From Dimorphilus gyrociliatus (Eukaryota > Annelida > Polychaeta > Dinophilidae), in NCBI GenBank assembly GCA_904063045.1, contig CAJFCJ010000006.1, forward strand, positions 1,059,771-1,123,770: a stretch of 64,000 bases of DNA. Reading direction: 5' to 3'. The translations under genes and the position numbers were made by a program. Under the pieces are notes generated by a model that made no database searches, was not told where the DNA came from, and saw only the letters and a program-made list of their open reading frames with translations. Of the stretch, positions 30,003 to 42,300 are shown in pieces. Within the stretch, counting starts at the first letter, position 1, and the number at the start of each line of letters is the position of its first letter.

Positions 30003-31938
30003 TTATATACTTGTTTCTTCGATTAAATCATTATTCACCAAAGCGCTTTGCTTTATATTATTGTTTTGTCTTTTAATAATATGCTCCTCTAATTTTCCTA
30101 GTAAATCCAAATGAGGAAATTTTTTGAAGATAACTCGACTTAGATATGATACTGACAACAGTACAATAGCTGAAGTACACATTGATAATGTCCTGAAAGG
30201 AAATCTTTGACCAGAAGCATTTGAATAAAATGGTAGTTTGATGAACGCTTTAAGGTTCAATGTTGATTCGCCACATCCTATTCTAAATATTAAACCGATG
30301 ATCAGGGCAAACAGCGATCCATACGCGTTCGGTATACTCGAATACAGCGACAGTGTGAGTTGTGGAAACATAATTACAAACATTATGTCGGCAGCTAGAA
30401 TAAATAACCCGTATACACTATTTGATGATAATGACAACGCTGCCGCTCCTCCTCCAATTATCACAGTAACTACTCGTTGTATCCATTGTAATTCAGAGTC
30501 TTTGGATTTCTAAAATGATTAAGTTGTTTGAAATTAAAAATATATTTGCATATAGACTTCTCACTTTGCATCGAATAGTTTTATAATAGACATTATGAGT
30601 AAATAGCGAGGCAGAAGCTAATATCGAACTATCTAATGATGACATAACAGCCGCAGCAATACCACAGAGTCCTGATGAAGTCAATTTGTGAATGTAAAAT
30701 TAGATATATGAAGTAAAAGGGCAAACCTATAATAGCTATTGGTCGAGGTGTGAGATAGTATATTACCACAGGTAGAGTTAAGCTACTTTGATCGTTGAGC
30801 AAGTCTTCTCCAGAATGAATCAGTGTCCAATCTATAGAATAAAGTGGAAATTCTGATGATAGAAGGAAAAAATTAGTCAAAATATAAACACCTACTTGTA
30901 GATTTTGCGACTACGCCTATTAAGGCGGGAGGAATAGCTAAAGTAAAGGAGAAAGCTCCTGCAGAAATAGATAATCCAACGGCTAAGGTATGTTTTTTAA
31001 GTGATAAAACTCTTTGAAAATAAGATTGCCAAGGTATTGTACCAAGAGTCTAAAAGAAATTTGATAAGTTAAAAGCTGGTAGTTTAAATATATACAGTAA
31101 TGGAAAATTAACCATGGCTATAAGTAAATCAATCCAAATTCCAGACTGACCGGGTTGAATTTCACCTATCCACTGATCACTGAGAGGATTCTTTACAGAC
31201 TTATGTATCATTGAAGCTGGAGCAGCTAATATCTGTAATATAATAGTCAATTTTTCTTTGTCAACATGATGAAAAAATCTACTTACTAAACCAATAAAAA
31301 TCAACAATAATTGCACAACATCAGTATAGGCTACAGATATCATTTGACCAAACATTGTATATAAAACAGCTACTGTTGCCGAAACACATATAGCTGTTGG
31401 GTGGTTTAATCCTAAAATGACGTTTAAACTTGCGCCTAGAGCAGCTAAGATTGACGCAGACCAAAATAGATCTGCCATTAAATGAATTAAGTAGAGAACT
31501 GAAACCGACAAAGATCCACATTGTGTTTGTATCGGGTCAAACATAGTTAGATATCTTTCTCGTCTCATTTTACCAGCGTAAAAAAATCCACCAATAACCA
31601 AACCAAGGAATATACCGAGAGGTGCTGTAGTCCAAAGAACTCCTTGAGTGTAGACAGATTCTGCAGTACCATTTATAAATCCTCCTCCAACTGTCGTGGC
31701 TATAAACAAAAACACATGATATGATCTTATCTTACTTTAATGAGAAAAATAAATGCAAACCGGTCATTGTGAAAATACCAATAGCAGCACTAATACGTCG
31801 TCCAGCAACAAGATCAACCTCATTTCTCTTGATAGTTAGATCAGATATACGAGGTTTAAGATATTTGGAGGCTAATAATCCGACTACTAAAATAACAACA
31901 TATAGAATCACTAGAACGATCAGTCCTATTCCGTCCAT
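30003..31938 (-). CDS. SLC5A7: High-affinity choline transporter (sodium:solute symporter SLC5A7/CHT1)
   Basis: Several exons. The first (MDGIGLIVLVILYVVILVVG at 31938) contains TM1 and ends in the GIFTMT motif. The second continues ATTVGGGFINGTAESVYTQG, matching the choline transporter signature, and runs through MADLFWSASILAALGAS and VAYTDVVQLLLIFIGL. Later exons give the ISAGAFSF helix, SSGLCGIAAAVMSSLDSSIL near 30640 (CHT-specific) and FAMMFPQLTLSLYSSIPNAYGS-like helices (VIMFPQLTLSLYSS near 30360). Family knowledge: Na+/Cl--dependent choline uptake limits acetylcholine synthesis in cholinergic neurons. The cytoplasmic tail is short and ends NNDLIEETSI. The intron at 31233-31286 is 54 bases with no in-frame stop. 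Confidence 0.92.
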
Positions 31939-33320
31939 TATCGTTCACGGAAATTTTTTCGAAGTCCTAGCCCTCGAACTACAGCTGTCTGCTATTCCGT
32001 GTTTCGTTTCATCTAATTTACTTGCTAATTAGTTGACGTAGGTAGCTGAAAATTGTCGCTCGTATAAAAGCACGTTATCCTATGCCGCAATAGAAAAATC
32101 TAGCAATAAAGACCGGTTACCCGGTCTGGGTGAAAAAAAAAATAACGCCACTAAGCCTATTTTAAATTGAAATACCGTACTCTTCAAATAGTAATCAAAT
32201 CTAAGTATTTTTTCTAATATATAGATAACCTTATATTTATGTTCGATTTATGGAATGTTTAGAATAATTTGCTGTAAACATTCTAACTTTATTCCAAAAA
32301 TAATTCTGTTAAAAAGTATTGACTAGGTAAGTAAAAAGAACGCGGAACGCGTGACAAGACAGCTTCGAAATATGGTGCATAATGACTTGTATGGCGCCAA
32401 AAGACGAGATAAAGTATCGAAAACAGTGTGAAATTAACATAAAATACCATATATAGATTGTAAGAGAAGCTTGTATTCATTAAATCAGATAACAGGTCTA
32501 AGAGAATTTTTTTTCTCAACTACGAGAACACTATGCTCCCTGAGAATGTCGTGTCATCAATAAGAACGTATTTTACTGTTATAATACGTACATTTATAGA
32601 TATAATTCACTTCTATTTTCCTATAATGTTAATAAATTTGTCCTTTATCGAGTTATTTACTTAAACAAAATTATAAATCACTATTTTATTACTATTATTA
32701 TCTTAAAGATAAGAATTTTTAATTCTTAGCTAGGTTAAATTAGTTATCTACTTGATAAAGAATATTTTATCTCTTAAATAGTTACCATTATATTACTTGA
32801 AGTGCTAACTTATATAGATGGAAGATAGGGATAGAATGAAGGTCTGTTAAAATAAAAAAAAACTGTCATTTAAATATAGAAACCATTATGTTTGGCAAAG
32901 GACCAAAATGATAGAAAGCATATTTTTGCGTAAGAGACTTTTCAGACGAGATACTTGAAGAAGACCTAAGTCTATAAATAGTTAACAACTTGCATTAATA
33001 CGAAAATGAATATTCTACGTTGTAATTTCAGGTAGATAAAAAGTAATTAATACTAGTAGTTCAAGTGTTTCTAATGGAAGAATAACGGAACGAATTTCTC
33101 TTAAGTAAATACTGTATACTATTCTGTATAATTTAAAGAAAACGTTTATATTGGTTTGAATATTTAAGCGCCATGGATCGCTTATAGAGTAAATTTCTTT
33201 TTCTTTTTTTACATTAATAGAAAATACATTGATATATATCTATATATATATATATATGAACAAACTTCACTAAATACTTAAAATGACCAACATTTGTGAC
33301 AGTTTAATGAGGTTAAGTCA
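31939..33320. other. Gap holding the choline transporter promoter and the giant gene's 3' flank
   Basis: 1.4 kb. The first 200 bases are less AT-rich and contain a perfect GC-rich inverted repeat at 32110-32127. The rest is AT-rich, with a (TA)n tract near 33234-33256 close to the end of the giant coiled-coil gene. Open frames such as 32289-32519 have no recognisable motif. Confidence 0.45.
32110..32127. repeat. Short perfect inverted repeat upstream of the choline transporter
   Basis: AGACCGG-TTAC-CCGGTCT: seven-base arms around a four-base loop, about 170 bases upstream of the transporter ATG. It contains ACCGGTT, the core of a Grainyhead-type site. The hairpin or binding-site role is inference. 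Confidence 0.5.
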
Positions 33321-36300
33321 CTACTGAAGGTCTTCCAAAGCCAGTTTTTCTTTTAAAGCATTAACAGCTTTACGATGTAACCTATCCCAATATATTCTTT
33401 TCATTTTTAAATCAGCTAAATCTGGATTACTGCTTGAGACTTCACTTCTTGAACATATATCATCGCTTTCAGATTTAGTAGAATCCGGTAAATTTGAGGT
33501 TGAGAACCATTTTTTAGCTATTCCCGATTCTAGATTCTTTAGACCGTTTATTACCTTTATTTTATCAAATTCGTCCTTTAAAACATCCTTATATGAAACG
33601 TTTTCCTTCTTAGTTAGTTCGCAATCTTTCCATTTATCTTGCAAATCTTGCAATTCATTTAATAGCCAATTATTCTCCTCCTTTAGTTCATTCTCGAATC
33701 TTTCATAATTCTTCAATAAAGATTCAATTCTTATCTGATCATTCTTATTTTCAATAAGATTAACTTTCCATTGATTAAATAGTGAATGCAACCTATGTTT
33801 TTCGTCTAATTTCTCCTTTAAAAGAATTTTAATCTTTCGTAACTCAGTTTCAAGGTAACATTTATCAGCTAACGTTTCTGTAAAGACTAAATCTCTAACT
33901 TTCATCTGCTCAACAAGATTTTGCAATTCATAATTTTCCGCTTCCAATAACTCAAGTTTAGGTAGGAGTAATGAATCGAGATTTTCGATTAATTCGTTCT
34001 CTTTTAAACTTATAGTCATATTCTCTAATAGTTCATTGGCTTCGTCTTTCATTTTATGCAGATTTTCATTCTCACTCAATAAATCGTGATTAATTGATTC
34101 CAAATATTCAATTCGTTTTAATTGAGACTCAATCATTTCGTCGCTCGGTTGAACATTATCAACTTGAATTCCAATATCTACTTTAGATGGTGAATTCGGC
34201 AGATATTGTAGGCGACTACGTAGATCGGAGCATTCCTCTTTTAACAAATCATGATCCTTTAAAAGAGCGTTATAACTCTTCAATATAAAAGGTAATGTAA
34301 GAGAATCATCCTGTCCAAGATTTGCGGTTGCAACTTCTCGGTCCTCTTCATCTAAGATAGCAGTTATGTCAATTTTCGGATAAATCTTCGAATTTGAAAT
34401 GATAGAATTATTCTCCGATTTTAGATTCGCGATTTCTTGATTCTTCTCAACGATTTTTGAGGTCATCTCCTCAAGTTGTTTTTCCAAGTTCCTATGCGAT
34501 CGATTAATTATATTTAGTTCAAGTTTTAAATCGTTCTTCTCCTCTAACAATTTTTCATACGCTTCCTCTAACTTACCGAATTGACTCTTTAGCTCATCAA
34601 TTTCAGCATTTTGAACGTCTTTTGCAGAAGGTGTTACTTTCCTATCACCAGATTTTAATATTTCAATTATCTTCTCTTTTAATAATTCTATTTCGTTGTT
34701 TTTCTCATCTATTTCAATCTTATATTCTGCAATTTTAGTTTCGAGGTTTCGGTTAGATTGAATACTTAGGCCTAATTGGCAATTAGCGTGCTTGCACTCC
34801 TCAATTACCTGTCGATTAGCCTCTTTCAAACCTTCAATTGATAATTTTGATTGTTCTAGATCTTTTTGTAAAGATTTTAATTGTATATTCTCATTTAGTT
34901 TTTCTTTAATCTTTTCTATATAAACCTCGAAATTCTCTTCCTTTTCTGAATCTATAGAGTCTATACGAATTTGTTTTAATTTATTAATTATTTTATCTTT
35001 ATCTCTTAGATCGTTTTCCAAACTTCTTTTCTCCTCCATAAAATTTGACAAACTTTCGTTAAGAGATTCAATTTCTTGGCGATGAGTTCTTTCCGAATTC
35101 TTTTCTTTATCTTTTACCGATATTGATTTACCTAATTCCCTACTTAGACTATTGCATTTTTTCCTTAAAACATTTATTTCCAATTCCATTTCATTTATCT
35201 GAGAATTACTCTTAATGTCGAGATCTTTAAGATTATTATCGACCTCAGCTGCTTTGCATCTCCAATAATCTGCTTCTTGTAAGTATTGGGCATTATTGTA
35301 CATAAGTGACCTATTATCATCCTGAAGTTTTTGTAAGTCGTTGAACATAAGCTGAAAGTCTTCCTGTACTCTAGATTTTTCAATATTACTTCTATTCAAT
35401 TCGGCTTCGAGCATTTCGTATTCTGCTCTGAGATTATCTAATTGCGTTTTTGCCTCCTCGTAAGCTTTTCTTACTTCGTCGTATTCAACGCTTCTCTTTG
35501 TTGTTGACTTACTCAAATTAGCGTTTCTTTTCACGATAGCTTCGTATACCGATTTCGTGCTATTTAGCTCTTCTGTAACCTTTTTCCATTTATTTCTATA
35601 ATTATTCGATTCTATATTAAGCTTTTCCAATTCGTTTCTTATCCTTTGGTAGTCTTCTCTCAGAGAACTATTTTCCGTAAGAAGATTAGAGTTTTCACTA
35701 AAAAGATCCTTTCTAAGGGTTTCTAATTGAAGTGTAAGCTCGGCGCATTCCATTCGAAGATGATCCCTTTCCGATTTCATTTCATTTGCACTCCTTAACA
35801 ATTGACTTGCGTAATCTTGAGAATTTCTTAGTAAGTTTGATTTTTCAAGAATGATCTTACTATAATGTTCCTCAACGTATTTCAATTTTGAGGCTGCCTC
35901 ATCCCTTACATGACTCAACTCGTTGAAAGAGCTATTCGATTGACATTGTAGTTCTTCTATACGAGTTTTATTATCATTTAATAGGAGATTTAATGCTGAT
36001 TTTTCATTTTCAACTTTTTGTAATGATTTCTTCAATTCGTTAATCTTCTCATTAAGATTATTATTCTCGATGATATTGTGAGAAATTCTCATTTCAAGAT
36101 CTTGTTTTTCATTTGTGATCCTTTGGATAGTATTCTTATAAGTTCTATCAGCATCTGCCTTAGCTTCAATCTTACTTGTTTCGATTTGTGAAAGTACCAA
36201 ATTGATTTTATGTTTTAGACTTTTATTCTGCTTTAGGCATTCTTCGTTAATTGCTTTCAACATTTTAACTTCTTGATGAAGTTGAACGGCATCAGCGGGT

Positions 36301-39300
36301 AACTGGGCTTTAGCTGGTTTCTTTGATTCCATATAACGTATCCTGTCTTTTAATCCAGAATTCTCAATACTCAACCTATCACATTTCGCTTTAAGTGTAT
36401 CCAAATCTAATGTTATACTGGAAACAATCCCGTTTAATTGGGCTTTTAAATTATTTAATTCTGTTGTATCACTATTAGTTTCTTGGTCGGTGCACTTTGT
36501 CAATAGACAAGATTCGTCGTGAACATGACGCTTAGCTGATATTTTCATTGGTAGACCTGGTAGAGACCTTATTGCGTCCTCTTTCTGGAAATAGGCAGCG
36601 ATTTTTTTCAATTGGTCTGCAGCTTCTTTGTGAAATTCGGTAAGATCGAGTTGAGCTTCGAATTTCCATCGTTCTTCCCTTAACGACTTTAATTCTTTTT
36701 GTAAATTTTGAGAAAATTGGCTCATTTTAGATAATTCAGCCTTTAATAGAATAATCTCATTATTTTTCGTTTCTTGCTCTCTTCTATAACCATACTCAAT
36801 ATCTTGTATCTTATTTAATAAAGTGTTCAACTGTTCTTGACCTCTGTTGACTTCCATTACAAGTTCTTCAATAATTTCCATATTATTATTATTTGTTGAC
36901 GGCATAGATACATTATTTAAATCGTTCAAGATTGCGGTCAATTCTTCAACTCTGCTATCTAAAATTCTATTATTTTCCGACATTGTGGATATTTTATTAA
37001 AGACTTGAACGCCAAATTCATTTTGTTGATTATTCAAATATTTTAGTTTATCGTTAACGCTTTTATCAACATCTTTGATAAACTTTTCAACAATTTCAAG
37101 ATTTTCGCCAGAATCCTTTAATTCGACTGCCTTCAATAAATTATTCTCAAATTGTAGACTTTCTACTAATTTCTTTTCAATATTTAGTTTCTCCTTTAAA
37201 TTTAATTCGTTACCTTCCAATAAATTAATATCTTTCATATGTTCAGTTAAAACATCATCAATAATTTGTATCTTTTCGCTGCTTTTCATTTCATTTGTAA
37301 ATGATAATCCATGCTTTTCTAGTAAATGATTAAAATTATCATCAATGTCTTCCAAGCATTGTTGATATGAGTTGATATTTTTAGTAGTTTCTTCAAAGGC
37401 TTGAATATTTTCGTGAACGTTATTTAGTTTAACGTTAAGCTCGTTGATATTCTCCTCCATTGATTGTATTGTTGAATCTTTCTCCATCAGTCCTTTAAAA
37501 ATAGTATTAAACGCAAAAATGATTCGATTCCCTTCTTCAGTGTTTGATAAATTTATTTTATATTTTTCCAACAGTCTTGCTATCTGTTCTTCCGTATCCA
37601 TTAGGTCTTGTTCCCTTATCTTTAATCTATATATTTCATCGCTAAAATATCTATTCTCTTTAACGACTTCTTCGAATCTATCCTCTAAGTTATGAAATGT
37701 ATCTTCAAGCATTAAGAAAGTGCTGTGCCTAAAAGATATTTCATCCATAATCGCGGAGAAGTTCTCTACTATTCTATCTGGTTCAATATTTCTAGGTATG
37801 TTTAGTGTTGAAAAGACACCGTTGAAGCCTTCCTGGACCATAATGTATAAAAATTCTGTATCTTGAACGTTTTTACCTTTTGTATTGAGAATCTCTTCAA
37901 ACTTTTGCTGAGCTTCCACAGACTCGTTCTTTAACTGTTCTGCATAATTCTCAAGATTTCGTATAGTGGAACTGTTCTTTGATAGCGTCTTTCGAAGGTG
38001 ATTAATATCATCTCGGATATCTTGGGAATTACAATCATTTTCTTGTATAATGCCAAACTCGTATAATAAATTTTTCAGTTGAATTTTACACTCATTTAAT
38101 TGCCTTTCACTTTCGGATAGACGTTCCAAGAGTTCTGGTGGAACTACAGGAGCCGATTGAGCCTGTTCTTCCCTCTCAGATGTAATTATAGGCTCTACAT
38201 TCTATATATATTAAAGAAAGTTTTTAAAATATTGTCCTATTTAAAATCATACAAAAAAAATTACGGTTACCTCTTCGATACATTGATCTGGATCAATTGT
38301 TTCATATTTTTCGACCTTTGCTTCAAATTTCTAGTAAAAATAAAAGAAAACACAATTTAGGAAGGTGAATGAACCTGTTAGAAAATGCTATAAATCTTAA
38401 TTACCGTTAGAATAATTTCCGTTTGAATTTCGTCAATAACGAGAAGATTTTGATCGGTTTGAGCTGGCAAGGTAGAATCGTTTTGAAGGGCTTGTCCACA
38501 TTCAATATGTTCAAATTTTATATTACTTATTTCTCCATTTAGTCTATTAACTTCGGATTGTAATCTTTCAATTTCCTTTTCACTTTCGGTAACGTACGAA
38601 GTATACGATTTATCTTTATCATCAAAATCGTATTCAGTTGTTTGAACTTCTCTATCTTCTACTTGAATAGGAATTTCATTTCTCTTTTGAGGAATTGACA
38701 TATCGATATTAAAATCTTGAGATTGTTGTATGACATCTTGTTGAGAATCGTCACGATGAAAAGTTGATAATAATTTTTTAGTTTCATTCAACTCCATTTT
38801 AAGTTTACTTTCTGATTCTTTAAATTGTTTCAAATCTTTTAAACAATCAATTAATTCTCTTTGACCGGATTGTAAATCCTTTTCAAGTTGTTTTGTCGTC
38901 TCTTCAAGATTAAAGATAATTTGATCCCTTTCTAGGATATCGTCATCATAGTACAATTGTATATCATCGGTAACAGTTCCAATGTCGAACTTTTCAATAA
39001 AATATCTTTCGTCGGGTATTTCGCTTGTTAATTGAATTTCATTTTGAAGTTGAAGATTCTCCTTTTCAATTTCAAATTCCTGTTTAACTTTAACATTTTC
39101 GTCGTTCAATAATTTTAAATCGGACGATAATCTTGAATTAATATTTATTAAATTATTATTCTCCGTACGAAGATCATCGATTAATTTATAATTTCCATCT
39201 AACGAAATTCTTAGAGTTTCAATTTCGTCTAATTGAGAATTGATAGTATCTTGATATTTCTCTTCATTTAGTTTATAAGCATTTATTTCGGTTATACTAG

Positions 39301-42300
39301 TGTCGATATTACTTCTTAAACTCTCGATCAGACTTTCCTTTTCTAATCTTTCGATATTCCAATTTTCTTTATCAGAACGATTTTGAGAAGATAAATCGGA
39401 ATTCTCTTTTTTAATTAATTCAAGATTACTCATTAGATCTAATAAATTATTATCCAGCTCTATTTTAGTAGATTGAATATGTTCCTTTTCAATGCGTAAC
39501 TCTTTCAATTCATTCTCTAGAACTGCAAAGTTATTACACACTTTTAGATGTTCCTCTTCAAGTATACTAATCTTTTCGTTAGATTCGATAATTGTCTTTT
39601 CCAGACTATCGTTAAGCTTTTTAGTTTCAACTTTATCGCAGCATATTTCTTCTATTTCCTTAAGATATTCATTCGATTGATCATTTAATTCGAAATTCTC
39701 TCTGCTCAATTCTTCGATAATTTTCATCTTTTCTGAAAGTTCATTCTGATTTCGAGTTTCTATTTCAGTTTTCTCCATCAACTCTTTCCTCAATTCGTCA
39801 AGCTCCTTAGCAATGTTGGTATTCTCATCTTCTAGATTGTTTCTTTCGAGAATAGTAAATTCAATACTCTCTTTAGACTTTTCAATCTCCTTTTTTAGTT
39901 CGTTAATTGTTTGTTGATATTCAACGAAATTCCTTTCATTTAAATTCTCCATTTCTTTATTTAAATAATCATTTTCAGTCTGTAAATTAACTAAACGCTC
40001 CTCCAATTCATCCTTAAGTCTATTTATCTCGTTTATCTTTCTTTCACTTTCATCCATAGTCGATTGCTTCTTATCAATTTCTTCTTGTATTTTTCTTTTA
40101 GATTCGTTTAGTATTGATTCGAAATCTTTTCTAATTTCATCAGCCTCCTGCTCTATACTTATCTTGGATCTTGTTAAATCGTCAACTGTTTTTTGTAATT
40201 CGTGAATAATAAGTTTATCCTTTGCGGACGATTCACTCAATTGTTCAATAATCTGATTCAGTTCATCAAATTTACTTTCGTTGTCGTTGCTTTTAATTAG
40301 AATATCATTCTTTATTCGTAAATCCTCTGAAAATTTCTCCGTATTAACCAATTTTCTATTCATTTCGAATAACTCCTCCCTAAGCTTAGCGCGATCGTCT
40401 TCTAATTCGTTATTGAAAACTTTCAATTGATTTAATTCAACATCTTTGCCTTCAATTCGAGATTGTATTTCATTATTTATCTTTTCTTTTTCGTTTATAT
40501 CCTGCTCTAATTTCGTTTGATTATCATTATTAAGCCTAATAATATCATTTTTCTCATCTACAATCTTTGCAAGTTCCATAATTTCATCTTCTAATCTTTT
40601 GTTCTCGACTTCCAAATTCTTCATAGATGTTTGCCGAGTACTATAACTATCTTCTAGATCCGTGTACTTAATATTAATATCTGTTATTTCTTTTTGCAAT
40701 TCAGACAATTTACTCTCGAATTGATCCTTTTGAGAAATTAAAGATGCTTCTAAATTGGATTTTTCTTCACGTAAAGTCTCAACAATACTTTCGGTTTGTA
40801 TAGGATAAAGTTTCTCATCCATTAAAGAAGTTAAACGATTAATTTCGGAATTTAATTTTTTCATTTCAACTTCATCCTCCATTAATCTATTATTTAATAA
40901 ATCATTGTCGTCCGTAAGATTGTTACAAATAACGTTTAATTCGTTAATTTCTTTCTTATGAATGATTAAAGCATTTTCAAATTCGTTGGTTTGCTCCTTA
41001 AGAGAATTTTCTATAGAAATTTTTTCTTGAGAAATACGATCGATATCATTTTCCAACTGTTCTTTATCCACTTTTAAATTATTTATTTCAGTCTGCATAG
41101 CCGATTTTTCAAATTCCATATGTTCACATTGACAAGTTAATTCGTTTATCTCGGATTTGTAATCAAAAATTTTCTTTTCCATCTCTTTAATCTCATCCTC
41201 CTTACAATGTATTATACCCTCTAAATTATTCTTCTCGTTCGATAATCTTTGATTATCACTCTCCAACTTATCAATTTCCACTGTTAGATCTTCAACCGTC
41301 GATTTTATTAGTATATTCTCTTCTTCTTGATCCTTATATTTTAAATTAAGATCTTGTATTTCTTCTTTATGAAGAGCTAAGCTATTTTCAAATTCAATAG
41401 TTTGAAAATTTAGAGAGCTTTCCAATTTCGATTTAGAATCACGTATTTCAGTCAATTCTTTCTCGGAATCAAGAACATCTGTTTCCTTTCTATCGAGTTC
41501 CTCTTGAAGTTGTTTAATTTGCATTGCTTTTTTGGTAATGGTTTCATCCAAATTGGCATTCTTTTCAACAAGTTCTTTTGTAAATACTTCCAAATCAGCT
41601 AGTTTTCCAAGAGCATTTTGAAGAGCACTTTCTTTCACCTCCAACTGATTCTGAATATCTTTCGACTCTTCGTCTTCAGCCATACGAGAAATACTATTTT
41701 CATTCTCAATTAGATTAATAACAGTTTCTGTGTTATTTGAACAGACTGAAAGTAATTCTCTTAAAGATGAAAATTCATTCTCGAGACTTTCAGTAGTAGA
41801 TAACCGAGTATTGATATCATCTAGGCAAGATTTCAACAGTTTAGCATCGTTTGATAAATCCAGCGGTAGAGACTGTGATAAGTCGACAGGGGCATTATTA
41901 CTACTTACGATAGAAACGCTTTTGTTAGTTTCTGGAGTAAATTGATTTAAATCAGCATTAGAGCATTCAGAAGGTGCGGAAGATGATTTAATAACAGATA
42001 AAGCCTCTCTTAGAGAGAAATTCTCCGCTTGTATTTCATTAGCCTGTTTCAAAGCATTTTGAAAGTCGTTCGTAAAGGTATCAGCCGACGCAATTAAAGT
42101 ATCCTTTTCCACCTGTAATACATTCAACGATTCCTTATATGATTCAACTTCAGCCGACAACGCATTATGTTTAGACCTAATACTTTCTAATTCCTCTTTT
42201 AATTCATTTTTTTCCAAATTTATTTCAGAAATTTTATCTTTTAATTGCTTTAATTCCATTTCTTTTGTTTCTATTTTATCGTTAACATCTCTAAAAGTAT

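Noticed and set aside
32061-32068. TATAAAAG, a possible TATA box
   Set aside because: It is on the plus strand, whereas the nearby choline transporter is on the minus strand, and no plus-strand gene follows within 1 kb.
32289-32519. Minus-strand frame of 76 codons rich in aromatic residues
   Set aside because: No conserved motif and no splice-linked neighbours. Composition fits AT-rich intergenic DNA.
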